Origin: Chrysophaeum taylorii
Taxonomy: Eukaryota; Sar; Pelagophyceae; Pelagomonadales; Pelagomonadaceae
Assembly (NCBI GenBank): GCA_029834535.1
Contig: JAQMWT010000021.1
Span: forward strand, 124,001-188,000
Length of the DNA stretch: 64,000 nt
Reading direction: 5' to 3'
Of this stretch, positions 27,180 through 38,014 are shown one piece after another. The notes under the pieces are model-generated. The model ran no database searches, was not told the origin of the DNA, and was given only the letters and a program-made list of their open reading frames with translations. A program made the position numbers and the translations under genes. Positions within the stretch are counted from its first letter, which is position 1; each line of letters begins with the position of its first letter.

Positions 27180-30100
27180 CTAGGGCGGCGGTTCGCGGTA
27201 GTCCGCCGGGGGCCTGCGTCAGCGTCGTGAGTTGCAAAAAGCAATTACGCACGTGGTGGAGACGAGGTTGAGCCAGAAGTTGATGACCGGCGCGAGAAAG
27301 GGTGTGCCTTCGTAGTCTGCGGGAAAGAAGAATTTTTTGATGCTCGACGAAACAAAACAAGCTTACGAAGCGGAACGTCGTCGTCGTCGTTGTCGTCGTC
27401 GTCGTCTTGGAAGGACCGGAGCGTGAGCGCGCAGGTAGCCGGCGGGAGCGCGCGAAGCGCGTCGGCCGAGGCAGGAGGCTCGAAGGAGGACGAAGGGCCT
27501 TCTTGGTGGTGTCGGGGGTGGTCGGGCGCGAGGAGGAGGTCGGCGGCGATCGAGTCGAGTTCAGAAGCGGCAGCGTCGAGGAGGGTCCCGGCTGGAGGGT
27601 CGTAGGCCGCGCGGGTTGCCGCGTCGCGAACCCACCGCGCGACGGCGACCGCCTTCCGGAGGGCGAGGATATGGTCGTCGAGTTTTTTTGCCCTGTTGCG
27701 ATCGTCGACGGTCGGGTCCTCGCCAATCAAAGCCGCAATCTCGCGTAGCGCTGGAAGCGACCGGTCTACCAGATCCACGGCCGCGCGGACGACGGCGACC
27801 CACGCGGGGGGCGGCACCTGGGGCTCGCCGCCTAACCAAGCCCGCGCGTACAAGGCCGCGCCGGCCGCGTCCAAGGCCAGCCGCTGCACGGCCGCCGCCT
27901 CGGCCGCCTCGAGACGGGCGAGCCGCCGGTCCACGTCCTCCTCGAGGTCATCGTCCGAGAGGATCATGCCTGTCTTGGCGACGCGAGCGCGCACCGACGC
28001 TCCGAGGCGCCTGGCGGCCGCGGGGTCGGCCTCGCGGACCGCGCGCAGCGCATCGGATATCGCGACTGCCGGAACGCCTCTGGCCTTGCGGCGGCGCGCC
28101 TCCTCGGCCGCATCGTCGCTCTGCCGCTGCGCCTCGAGCGCCGCCGCGCGCGACCGGAGAGTGATAGCGTCTTCGAACCGCAGCTCTTTGGCCGCCGCGT
28201 CCATCGCGATTTTCGTCTCCTCGAGCTCGCTTCGCCGCCGCGCCGCCGCAACCCACGCCGCGCCTTCGGCGTACCATCGCTTGCGCACGAGAGCCTCGCC
28301 CACCTCTTCCAGAACATCATCCTCCTCGTTCTTTGGCGACGGCTCGGGCAGCAACGATCCCGAGCCCTGCGCGGCAGCCGCGATGCTCGCGAACGCGTCG
28401 TCTTCCACCGGCACCCGGCCCACCCCCTCGGATCCCGCTTCGTCTTTGTTTCCCGACGTCGCGGGTCGTTCGGCATTGTCCGGCACTTTCGGCAGCCCAC
28501 ATTCCCTTTGCCCGTCCACCAAAGTTATGCCATTCGCTTCGTCCTTTGGTCCGTCAAAGTCGCCAAAGTCCACGTCGAACGCGCCAAACTCATGCGGCGC
28601 GTCGCCCAAGCCGTCGTTGCCTCCCGCGGAGAAAGCCCCAAAATCATCATTGTTGGCTTGCGAGCCGTCGCCGTAGTTGCCTCCCGCGGAGAAAGCCCCA
28701 AAATCATCATCGTTGGCTTGCGAGCCGTCGCCATCGTTGCCTCCCGCGGAGAAAGCCCCAAAATCATCATTGTTGGCTTGCGAGCCGCCGCCGTTGTTGC
28801 CTCCCGCGGAGAAAGCCCCAAAATCATCATCGTTGGCTTGCGAGCCGTCGCCGTCCTTGCCTCCCGCGGAGAAAGCCCCAAAATCATCATCGTTGGCTCG
28901 CCAGCCGCCGTCGTTGCCACCCGCTGAGACAGAGAACACCCCAAAATCGTCCATCGCCTTGGCTTGCGAGACGCCGTCGTCACCCATAGCAGAGAATGCC
29001 CCAAACTCGTTGGCATGAGAGCCGCCATCGTCGCCTGCCGTAGAGAAAGCCCCAAACTCGTTGGCTTGCGAGCCACCATCATCGTCGGTCGCCTTGGCTT
29101 GAGAGATGCCGTCGTCACCTCCAGCAGAGAATGCCCCAAACTCGTTGGCATGAGAGCCGCCATCGTCGCCTGCCGTAGAGAAAGCCCCAAACTTGTTGGC
29201 TTGCGAGCCACCATCATCGTCGGTCGCCTTGGCTTGAGAGATGCCGTCGTCACCTCCAGCAGAGAACGCCCCAAACTCGTTGGCTTGAGAGATGCCGTCG
29301 TCACCCCCCGCAGAGACAGAGAACGCCCCAAAATCGTTGGGTTGCGAGCCGCCATCGTCGCCCCCCGCAGAGACAGAGAACGCCCCAAAGTCGTCGCTCG
29401 CCTCGGCTCGCGTCGCGTCGGCAAAGTCATCCCAGGTTTCCGTCGCGGCTGCAACGTCGAGATCTGCCATGGCGTCAAACACGGAGAGCTTCGACGCGTG
29501 CGCGTTGTCGACGAACGCTGGCACCGGCGACGGCACATCGAGGACCGCCGGCACATCGAGGACCGGCGCCGCGATCCGCGCGGGCGGCTTTTTGGTCGCG
29601 ATCGACTCCCCGCGCAACGCCGCGCCCAGCATGTTGTCGAGCGCCGATTTCTCGTCCTTGGTCTCCTCGCCCAAGTCATCGCTCTCCAGCGTGAGCGCCG
29701 GCGCCTTGATGGTGTCCACAGGCTCCGAGACGTCGAAATCACCGAACTCCTCCTCTTCATCGTTGGCCTTGGTAGCCACCGGAGGAGGCGCCGGAGCATC
29801 GTCGAATTCGCCGAACTCGTCTTCTTCTGGCGAATCGAAAGTCGGCATGGCAAACGGCCTGCCGAGGCGTCAAAATTACAATCGAGGGACGAGACGCACA
29901 ACGCGGACTCTCGCGTGGCTAACTCCTCGCGGCTCGTCGCGACCGCGCCCGAGCGCTGCGCCAGCGAAATGAGACGTAGCGCAACGCTGAAGTCGTCCAG
30001 AGACAAACTCCCGCGGCGGCCCGAGTCGGCGACGTCCCAGATGCGCGCGAGCACCTGCGATCATCTTACGGTGTCGCGAAAGAACACGCACGTCGCGGGG

Positions 30101-30874
30101 CAGGCCCGACTCGGAGAACAGCCCCAGCGCGTCCTGGCCGCTCACCGCGCCCGAGCCCCTGCTCGTCTCCTCGAACAGCCGCCGGGTCGCGTCCCCATAA
30201 TTAACCGCAGCCGGCGAAGGCGCCAACTGCTGCTGCCCCAAGGCCTGGGTTACTTGCGCCGGCGACAGCGAGGGCTTTGGCGCCGCCACGTTGGTGAAGG
30301 CCGGCTGCTGGATGGCCGCCGGTGCGCTCGCCTCCTGCTGCTGGCGGTGGCGTGCCGGGGGGCTCGCCTGCTGCCGGGGCAGGGTGACAAACGACTGCTG
30401 GTGCGTTCCAAAATTTTGCGGCGATGGCTTTTGCGCCGGCTGCGCATAGGTCTGGTTGGGTACGCCATAGGCGTGGTGATTTTGCGGAGGCGCCGGATTT
30501 TGCGGCGGCAGCAGCGACGACTTCTGCTGAGCGAAGGCCTGGTGCTGGGGATACTGTTGTCGCGGGTACGCGTACGGCTGCTGATACACGTGCGGCTGAT
30601 AGGGCTGCTGCGCGTAGCGCTGCTGCTGCTGGTGGTAGTGCTGCTGCTGCTGGGGCCACGCCTGCTGCTGCTGCTGCTGCGGCCGCGGCGGCCCGCGCCA
30701 CTGGCGCTGAGGCATCGGATGTTGTTGTTGTTGTTGTTGATACCCCGGGAACTGCTGGTGGTGGTGGGGAGCCTGATGCTGGTAGTAGCCCGGGTATTGC
30801 GCGTAGTTCTGCTGCTGCTGCTGCTGCGGCGCCCCGTAGGGCTGCTGCTGCTGCTGCTGCTGCTGCTTGTGCAT
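27180..30874 (-). CDS. Synergin-gamma-like EH-domain protein with FGAF repeats, five exons
   Basis: Exons (minus): 30874-30092, 30054-29900, 29858-27367, 27316-27253, 27213-27180; introns of 37, 41, 50 and 39 nt; total 1175 residues in frame. The N-terminus is a poly-Gln/Pro/Tyr low-complexity region. An EH domain straddles intron 1: LFSESGLPRD | VLARIWDVADSGRRGSLSLD. EH domains bind NPF motifs. The centre has many acidic-Phe motifs (EFGEFDD, EFGDFD, DDFGAF, NEFGAF), the type that binds gamma-ear domains of AP-1 and GGA adaptors; they sit in 60-bp and 135-bp tandem repeats. A helical region leads to a conserved tail, ALTLRSFQ ... APVINFWLNLVS, like the synergin C-terminus, readable only after removing introns 3 and 4. 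Predicted AP-1/clathrin accessory protein at TGN or endosomes. Divergent from the K+ channel. Confidence 0.75.
28617..28916. repeat. 60-bp coding tandem repeat (five copies)
   Basis: Five near-identical 60-bp units encode the 20-residue block SQAN(D/N)DDFGAFSAGGN(D/N/Y)GDG on the minus strand. Most differences are single substitutions. Each copy supplies one FGAF motif, so copy number sets the number of possible adaptor-ear contacts. Confidence 0.95.
28978..29300. repeat. 135-bp higher-order coding repeat
   Basis: A 135-bp unit (45 residues), itself made of shorter NEFGAFS blocks, is present about 2.3 times; for example GAGAGATGCCGTCGTCACC occurs at 29101 and again 135 bp later. It is in frame with the synergin-like protein and older than the 60-bp array, judging by greater divergence. 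Confidence 0.85.
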
Positions 30875-31200
30875 GACTCACGGACTCACAGATTAGTCGC
30901 GCACATCGTCGTCTCGAAACCCCTCTACCAAGGGTTTGTTTGTAGTGAGTGCGCCAAGGGGTTTTATTCGTCGATTGCTAATACGTTCGAAACTGTAGAC
31001 TGTATGAGGGCTTGCTTTGTTCGATTTTTGTCAAAGGGAGAGGGTTAGTATTAGGGTTAATTTTGCGATCGATCGCAAAAGCGAATCATCAAGGTGAAGT
31101 TTGCACACATGGATTGTTGAAGTTCGGTGGGACGGGCAGGAGCACGAGGGTGGTGGTGCGGTTTCGGTTGCCGTCTGATTCCGAAGAGCGTCAGCACCTC
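30875..31200. promoter_or_regulatory. Divergent promoter region, synergin-like and K+ channel genes
   Basis: 326 bp between the two ATGs. It contains the direct words 'AGGGTTAGTATTAGGGTTAA' near 31041 and the self-complementary GCGATCGATCGC (31067-31078). The K+ channel frame is open upstream to a TTG at 31012, but protein-like character starts only at ATG 31201. Confidence 0.4.
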
Positions 31201-33664
31201 ATGTCGTCGTCGTCGTCGTCGAGCAAGTTCGCGCGCACCACGATGCTCGAGTCGATGCACAAAAAGTCGCTCGACGAGAGTCAATATGGTGTGGGTTCGG
31301 ACCGGCGTCCCAGCAGCATCCGCGACACGACCTCGGCCGAAAGTGCGCCGAGCCAATTCCTGGAAGCTGCCTACACCTTGAGCCTGATCGGGTCGTGCAT
31401 CGTGTCGTTGTTTGCCCTCGCGCCGCGGCTCGCATTCTCGGGGAGTCCCCGCAAAGAAGAGCTGCAGCGCGTCCTGTTTGGTCTACAGCAGTCGTCGTCG
31501 TTCTCGTTTTTGGTTTTGTACGTGGCGGGAGCGCGGATGTTGCGGCAGCTGCGGCTCAAGAAAATCAGGGCGTTGTTGCTCCTCGGGCAAGACGAAAAGG
31601 TGCGGAAGCTATGGTGTTCGTCGTCGTCGTCGTCGTCGCGCCACGCTTTGGACCACCCGCTCAACGTCGCGACGCAAGTCGTGTTTGCGAGCGTCGTTCC
31701 CACGATTACGGATTTTATGATGCTCGCGTCCCCGAAGAGGCAGGGTCTGAGGTGGGTTGGGTGCTTCCGGTTGTTGCACTTGTTCAACTTCCGGCCCGCG
31801 TTCTCGGCGTTGGACGTGAACCTGAGTCTCCCGGCGTCGGTCACGCCCATGCTTCGAAACATTTTGATCATGTGTTTTACGACGCACTACGCGGCGTGCT
31901 TTTATTGGCTCCTCGCGCGGTGGAAGGGGTTTACGGAAAACACGTGGGTCGGCGCGCATCGTCCCGCCTTGGTGGACGCCTCGGCCAACACGCAGTACGT
32001 ACACTCGCTCTATTTTTCGGTAATTACGATGAGCACGGTCGGCTACGGAGACATCTACCCCGTGTCCAAGTCCGAGGTCACCGTCACGATCTGCTACGTC
32101 TTGATCAATATATTCTTGATGGCCAACATCATCGGGGTCGTCTCGGCGTTGGCGGCGCTCAAAGACACGGACCTTGCCGAGCAGCGGTCGCGCATCGCGC
32201 GCTTCGAGAGGATGCTCGAGAGCGAACACATCAGTCACGACGTCGCCAACGCCACGAAAGAGTACCTCCGTCTGGCGCTCCGATACGCGCAGGTCGATGT
32301 CGACGCCCTCCCGATATCCGTGCGTCTTCGGATCCGCACCGAGCGCTTCGGTGAAGTGTTGCGGTCGCTCCCTCTTTTTCGCGGCACGTCGGATCGCTTC
32401 GTGCGCGAATGCATCTCGCTCGTCAAGGAGGACTCCTTCGTGAGAGGCCTCGACGTCGTCCGCTCGGGAGACCTCGGATCGCGCCTCATTATCATCGTCG
32501 AGGGCCACGCGACACTCGAGGTGGCGGCGGCGGCGGCGGACAACGACGACGTCCACGCGGCCGGAGCCGACGAAATTTCGTTGGCGCGCTCGTCCCGCAA
32601 AGAAAGTAACGAATATACCGCGGCGGTTCTGTATCGCCACTCGTGTTTCGGGGCAGAATCGTTCGTGTGCGGCATGGTCCAGCCATGGACCGTGTGCGCC
32701 CGCACGCTCCTCCGCGTCATTTCGTTGGACGAAGTCGATCGCCGCGAGCTCGAAAGGTCGCACCCCAACGACTGGTCTAAGATGCGGTCGAATTTACTCG
32801 GCATGACCGCGAGTTTCAAGCAAGCAGCCCAACTCCTGGCCACCCAAATCACCAACGGCACGGGATTGGATACCCAGCTCAAAGTGGATCGGCTGAAGAT
32901 GTCGCTCGAGGCGCCGTCGATGATGCCTCGCCAGTGCGCCGACAGACTCGTCGAAGACGCGACCCGCGTCATGGAGTCCATCGCCCGCGACGCCTCGGGG
33001 GCTTCCCACTCGCTCTCGGCGCTGCACTGCCACATCGCGGGAAACGGCGACGTCAAAGAGCTCCGGCGACTGATCGACTTGGTCCCCGTTTCCCAAGTGC
33101 CCGGAGACTACGACAATCGCTGCGCCCTCCATCTCGCCGCGGCCAACGGTCGCGTCGAGTGCGTGCGCCTCTTGGTGGGCGCTGGGGCTGACGTGTCCGC
33201 GGTCGACCGATTCGGGAGAACGCCCTTGATGGAAGCGGTCTTGAACGACAAACCAGAAGTTATTGCGTTCCTGCGCTCGCACGACGCCGAGCTGAGGATG
33301 AGCGATCGCCTAACCGCGCAAAGTCTGTGCGACGCCGCCTTCGCCGGCGATTCAAAACTTCTCGCGAATTTCCTCAACGCTGGAGCCAACCCGAACGCGA
33401 GCGACTACGATCTCCGGACGCCGCTCATGATTGCTGCGGCCGAAGGCTCCTTGCCGTTGTGTCGGGAGCTCTTGGCGCGCGGTGCCAATCCCCGAGCCAA
33501 AGACCGCTGGGGTCACACTCCCGCCGACGAGGCTAAGCACTTTGGCCATACAGGCGCCTTATGTGACCTCCTCCTCAGCGCCGAGAAGGATACTCTCAGT
33601 GCGCACGAGAAGAAGTGGCAACAGACGAGGGCCAAATTTATCAAGAAACAACAAGAAACCAAAC

Positions 33665-33695
<31 letters not shown>

Positions 33696-33714
33696 CGACG
33701 CCGGGCTTTCGTGA
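31201..33714 (+). CDS. Shaker-type K+ channel with CNBD-like and ankyrin domains
   Basis: ATG at 31201 followed by TCG-encoded poly-Ser; 837 residues, one exon. Transmembrane helices: S1 TYTLSLIGSCIVSLFALAP, further helices with a weakly charged S4 (RWVGCFRLLHLFNFRPAF), S5 (ILIMCFTTHYAACFYWLL), the pore loop with K+ filter TVGYGDIYP (Gly281 region), and S6 VTICYVLINIFLMANIIGVV. A C-linker and cyclic-nucleotide-binding-like fold follow (FRGTSDRFVRECISLV ... DLGSRLIIIVEGHATLEV), then ankyrin repeats (DNRCALHLAAANGRVECVRL, GRTPLMEAVLNDKPEVIAFL, LRTPLMIAAAEGSLPLCREL). This is the order in plant AKT/SKOR channels. The CNBD cassette has FGAESFV in place of the usual FGE.AL, so ligand binding is doubtful. 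Acidic tail (poly-Glu). Probably an outer-membrane K+ channel. Confidence 0.9.
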
Positions 33715-34080
33715 ATAATGTATGTACTAGTACGTTCGCCCTCGCAAGAGTTTAAATCACTGTCCTCCGCAAAACTACTATTTGTTTACTCTGCGGACGC
33801 CGTATCCTCAAAGTTCGTCCATCTTGTTTTGTTTTCTCCGAGGATTACGCACCAGCGTGTGCCCCGACAGCGCCCGAGCGAAGACATAATAGTGCAGAGG
33901 AAGGAATGGATCCTCCACGTTCTCTTCCACTGCAAGCCTCATCTGTACATATTAATAAAATCGGTTCGCCCTTCTTCTTATTATTAGTTAGTTGATGATG
34001 TCGAGTTGGTGATGTTAGTTTAGGTCCGATGTCCACGTTGTTGTCATGATGATGCCGGGTTCACGTCGTCGTGCTTGTCG
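33715..34080. other. Intergenic between convergent genes
   Basis: 366 bp shared 3' flank of the K+ channel and sulfatase genes; an AATAAAA near 33954 may be a poly(A) signal for the channel. No gene-like content. Confidence 0.4.
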
Positions 34081-36041
34081 TCAGGATCTCTCAAACGGTC
34101 CCACGAAATAACCGCGCTCAGTCCACGCCGTGTACGCCGCGATGTAATCGCACGGCGCATAGACCGAGTCGACCATGCTGTCCCTGAACGTCTGGAGCCT
34201 CTCCAATAGGTGCTGAACGATGTCGGGTCGAAGGCTCGCGAGGTTTTTGGCCTCCGAAGGGTCGTGAGTAATGTTAAAGAGATATGTGACCTGCGAGCAT
34301 GGCAGCAGCATACGTATTAGACAAATCAGACGAAGGCGACACGCACGTTATCATATCCGTAGGCGCAGTCTTCGATATTCTCGTAAGATGGAGAGCAATA
34401 GCCGAGGCCTTCGGGACACGTCGAAAAGACCGGCTCGAAATATGACGAGGCATCCTGCCCCATGACGAGCTTCATGTCGCCGACACGAATCGCCTGGATT
34501 GGCGTGCTCAGCAACGATAAGTTGGCACCGACATGCGCCAACGACCAAATGTCGATGTTGTGTAGGATTTCGGTCCGTGGATAGTCTCGCATTTCCTCGT
34601 CGTTCGCGCGCAAGAGCGCGTTCCACTGGTCGATTCCATCGAGGTCCGCGGGTAACAACTCGGGCCTCGTATTGAGCGCGCCTGTCACGATTGTCGGCAC
34701 CCAGTCGCTGACGTGGAAGAGACCCTCGTAGTACCCTCCGCGTCTCGCAAGTGGGATCAGCGGCGAATGCACGAACGCGTTGACGTGGATGCCGCCCTCG
34801 TACAAGTACTGTTTGCCGCCCCTTAGCGGATGGTTGTACCCGCCCGATGAAGAGCACCCACCGTTGTCGCTCGCGACCACGAGCACTACGTTGTCGTACA
34901 AGCCGTAGGACTGAAGCGTGCCGACGGCCGCGCGCATGGCATTGTCGAGAATGATCGTGATCGCCGCGAACGTTCGTCTGTACGGGTCCTCGACGCTGTC
35001 GAGGAGCGCGATGTCCGCGGCGGTAAAGTACTTTCTGGGAGGCGGGTCGAGCGGCGCGTGCACGTTCTGCCACGACAGGTATACGAAAGTAGGGTCTGCC
35101 GTCCTGCTTGTCCTGTTTATGATGGAATCGAATTGGTCCGACAGTAGAAAGGTCGAATAAACGCCGATAGAGTCGACGGCGTGCACGCCGTTGTGTCGCA
35201 TGTCGTAGAAGCACGTGCTATGGGCGCAGGCGTGCGGGCTCTTGTGGCTGTAGTACCAAAGCTGGTCGGAGAGGTAGCCGTAAAACTCGTCGAAACCGCG
35301 ATTGTATGGGAGATACTCGGACTTGTAGTGGCCGAGGTGCCATTTGCCAATCGCGAACGTCTCGTATTTTCCCACTTTCTTGAGAAACGACGGCAGCAGC
35401 ATGTAGTCGGTCGGCATGCCCCACACAGACTCGGGCTGAATCACGTCGTGTTGCATGCCCGTGTGAATGGGGTAGTAACCCGACAGCAGCGCCGCGCGCG
35501 CCGGCGTGCAAAGCTGTTGCGAATAATACTTGGCGAGCTTGATGCCGTCGGCGGCGAGCGCGTCCAGAAACGGCGTCGCGTTCTGGAGTTGGTCGAACCC
35601 ACCGTTGGTGTAGCCCATATCACTGTATCCCTGGTCGTCTATTAACGCAAGAACGATGTGCGGATAGCGCTGCTTCGCTGACTCTGGGGTCTCCGACGGC
35701 TCCCAAACGGACTTGTTGGTGCCCAGCGCGCGCCAAGTCGCTGCATGCTTGTCCTCGCCGAACGTCGCCGCCGCGAGCCAATCAAATGTACTGTCAGCAG
35801 ACCACCGCCGCTGTTGCTGCTCCGCTTGTGGCGCGTTCTTCGCGCTGTCAAAGCTCGTCGTGGCCCCAGACTGACTATGTTGTCGCCACCGCTCAGCGGC
35901 AATGCCGACGACGAAACTGCAGCACACGGGGATGATCCACGCGAGCGGCATCGAATGGCATGCGCCGGTGCGATGTCTCCCCGCTTTTCCGGCGGCGACC
36001 AAGGCGTCGCACTCTTCATCTCCCTCGCTTTGATACCCCAT
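34081..36041 (-). CDS. Arylsulfatase (ARSB-like), type II membrane-anchored, two exons
   Basis: Exons 36041-34347 and 34290-34081; the 56-nt intron (donor GTGCGT, acceptor CTCGCAG) joins YGYDN to VTYLFNITHDPSE. 634 residues; ATG at 36041 (upstream open frame starts TTG). A single TM near residues 35-52 (LAWIIPVCCSFVVGIAA) suggests a type II Golgi or lysosomal protein. Sulfatase features: LALIDDQGYSDMGY (metal Asp pair), QLCTPARAALLSGYYPIHTG with Cys178 in C-x-P-x-R, the formylglycine site, GKWHLGHYKSEYLPYNRGFD, VASDNGG and HNID. The order and wording track ARSB (N-acetylgalactosamine-4-sulfatase). Likely hydrolyses sulfate esters of algal polysaccharide or glycans; the exact substrate is unknown. 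It needs formylglycine-generating enzyme. Divergent from the lumenal protein gene with 128 bp between. Confidence 0.9.
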
Positions 36042-36169
36042 GGCCACCCGCGTGCGAGCGTACGTACTCAAATTTATTAGGACCAATTTTCAGAGACAAT
36101 AGTAACAAAAGGGGGGGGGGGGTGCGACCGGGGGCGGGCTTGAGGGTTTTGGTGCGTGGTGGTTTGGTG

Positions 36170-36700
36170 ATGAAGGTGGTGCTTTTCCTCTTACCAGCCG
36201 CGCTGCAGACGGCATCCTTGCAAATCTCGAGCAGACGAATAGCGGTGCAGGGTATCTCGACGGCCCTGATTGTTCAGCCGATGCGTCTCGATGCTGCTGT
36301 TGCCGACACGAGCGCCGCCCTCGAGCAAATCGGTGCGGCGAGGGCCGTCCTCGCTAGTCTTATGGACGCGGCAACGTACGAAAAGACCGTCGAGGGCGGT
36401 GGGGACGCGCTGCGGCGCGTGTTGGGGTTCGTCGGAAGCACGTCACCTCTCTTCACCATCGAAAAGGCGCTGCAAGCGGTGGCTGAAGACGCGGTTGATC
36501 CGGGCGAATTTTTTGAGGAGAAAGAACGATTTCTGATTGCGTTGCGCGCGGCCGACGCCGACGCATATTCTGCAAATTTTGTCGAGTACAGCGCAGCCAA
36601 GGCCACGCCACAACAGTACTTCGCATCCGCGCGTCGTGAGATCAAAGTCGCGTTGCAGAGCCTCGACGGCATGCTCGCGACGCTGCCGCCGGAGGTTTAG
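36170..36700 (+). CDS. Predicted thylakoid-lumen four-helix protein (PsbQ-like size)
   Basis: ATG at 36170, 176 residues. The N-terminus is layered as in secondary plastids: signal peptide MKVVLFLLPAALQTAS, then SSRRIAVQGISTALIVQP, a twin-Arg plus hydrophobic stretch, then a cleavage-like DAAVA|D. The mature part (~125 residues) is all helical: TSAALEQIGAARAVLASLMD, GGDALRRVLGFVGSTSPLFT, FFEEKERFLIALRAADADAY and YFASARREIKVALQSLDGML. This pattern (GD..RR.LG..G..SPL, then LRAAD...YSANFVEYSAAK) is typical of stramenopile plastid proteins of unknown role and recalls the PsbQ four-helix bundle. TAT-dependent lumenal location is inferred; a link to photosystem II is only suggested. Confidence 0.7.
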   Translation: MKVVLFLLPAALQTASLQISSRRIAVQGISTALIVQPMRLDAAVADTSAALEQIGAARAVLASLMDAATYEKTVEGGGDALRRVLGFVGSTSPLFTIEKALQAVAEDAVDPGEFFEEKERFLIALRAADADAYSANFVEYSAAKATPQQYFASARREIKVALQSLDGMLATLPPEV

Positions 36701-38014
36701 AATATCGCCCGAGCGTGCGTTTCTGTAGCAGCAGCAGCAGCAGCAGCAAAGACGGGGTAGCGGAAGCAGATTCCTTCTGCTCACAGCAGTTTGTTGGCCG
36801 CGACCACTGTTATCGACGACGGGAGCTTTAGAGATCATACGCGTGTTCGCGGACGCAGTGCGTGGCGCATCCACACGACGAAGCCCCGGGCGATTCGCAT
36901 TGGGACCATTCTGCGATGACGACGCCCCACTACCACTGAACGCAGTGGGGCAATCGTGCGGTCAATACGAGTAATATTTAGTCGCACGCTCGCGAAAGTT
37001 TGCCCGTGGGCAACCGATGTGCGGCGGGACCACCTCTCGTAAGGGAGTCGCCGCGGCGGGTCTCGATTTCCCCTAAAGGAGTCAAATCAGCCAACTTAAG
37101 ACTTCAATTAAACCGGAGATAAAAGAAAGCTGAAACTGGCGAGAGGATCCTCGTGTAGCCGTCAAGAACAACCCTAGAAAATACACAGCGCGGGTCCTAT
37201 TTGGGCTCCTCCTAGCTGCGAGTTCTCCTCGAGCTCAAGCTCGTTCTCCGCGCTATTTTGCATTTCAATAATCGATGACGTCCACGGGTGGGCAAATAAG
37301 TATTTGAACCGTCGATGATAACCAGGAGTGGGTGCCACCAAAGCGCGGTGAACGACCACGTGATTTTGACCAAGCAGGACAACGACTCGAATAGGCGACG
37401 ACGGCTCGACTACAATAATTTGGGGATGATGCGCGACAAACAATTCGATTTTACTCACGCAGGACCAAGACAACAGTTCAAGGCAGCTCTCTGGGTCGAG
37501 CGCATCCTCTTGCACTGCCAGCATATGTCGTCCAGTCCGCCAATGTCGAGCCCTTCTGCAAGGCCCACAAACTCGTCCACTCCAAGGCCAGGAGCTCCCT
37601 ACCGTTCACCCACCAGCTCCTGTTTACCAACGTCCGATTACGCCTTCTAAACAACAAATGTACCGAGGAGACCGACGACTTCCTCGTGCAAGCCGTCGAG
37701 CATCTGACGACGACAAGCCCTAGCTCGCGGAGACTCTTGCGGCGCCGCCGCGGACGACACCGATGACGAGTGCAAAGATCCTTATGTGGTAATAATGTTG
37801 CAATAGAGAGCCTGTAAACCCCTTCATTTGAAGAACAACAAAAAAGTTTGGTGGTAGTGGTACACTTACCACATCGACACTTACCACTGAGGATATACTA
37901 TGCACGTCACTCTCTGACGTCAGTAGTACAGTGCGCTTTTAGAGCACGCACTTTGCTTTCGCCGTTGCCGAGCGAGGGCCTTGTTGACGGCCGGCAAGAG
38001 TGCGGTTGCCCGAC
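36701..38014. other. Gene-poor stretch
   Basis: 1.3 kb. A (CAG)n tract lies at 36729-36748. From about 37450 to 37740 one plus-strand frame without an ATG is open (SANVEPFCKAHKLVHSKARS, then a segment ending FLVQAVEHL) behind an acceptor-like TTTTACTCACGCAG, so it could be an exon fragment of an unrecognised gene. A minus-strand 116-codon frame (37174-37524) overlaps it. Neither shows a domain. Confidence 0.4.

Noticed and set aside
28617-29300. Regular repeats as a CRISPR array
   Set aside because: No unique spacers between repeats; units are contiguous, in frame and code for FGAF motifs in a eukaryotic protein.
28964-31048. 694-codon plus-strand frame opposite the synergin-like gene
   Set aside because: Repetitive mirror of the FGAF repeats and poly-Gln; starts inside the repeats and has no domain.
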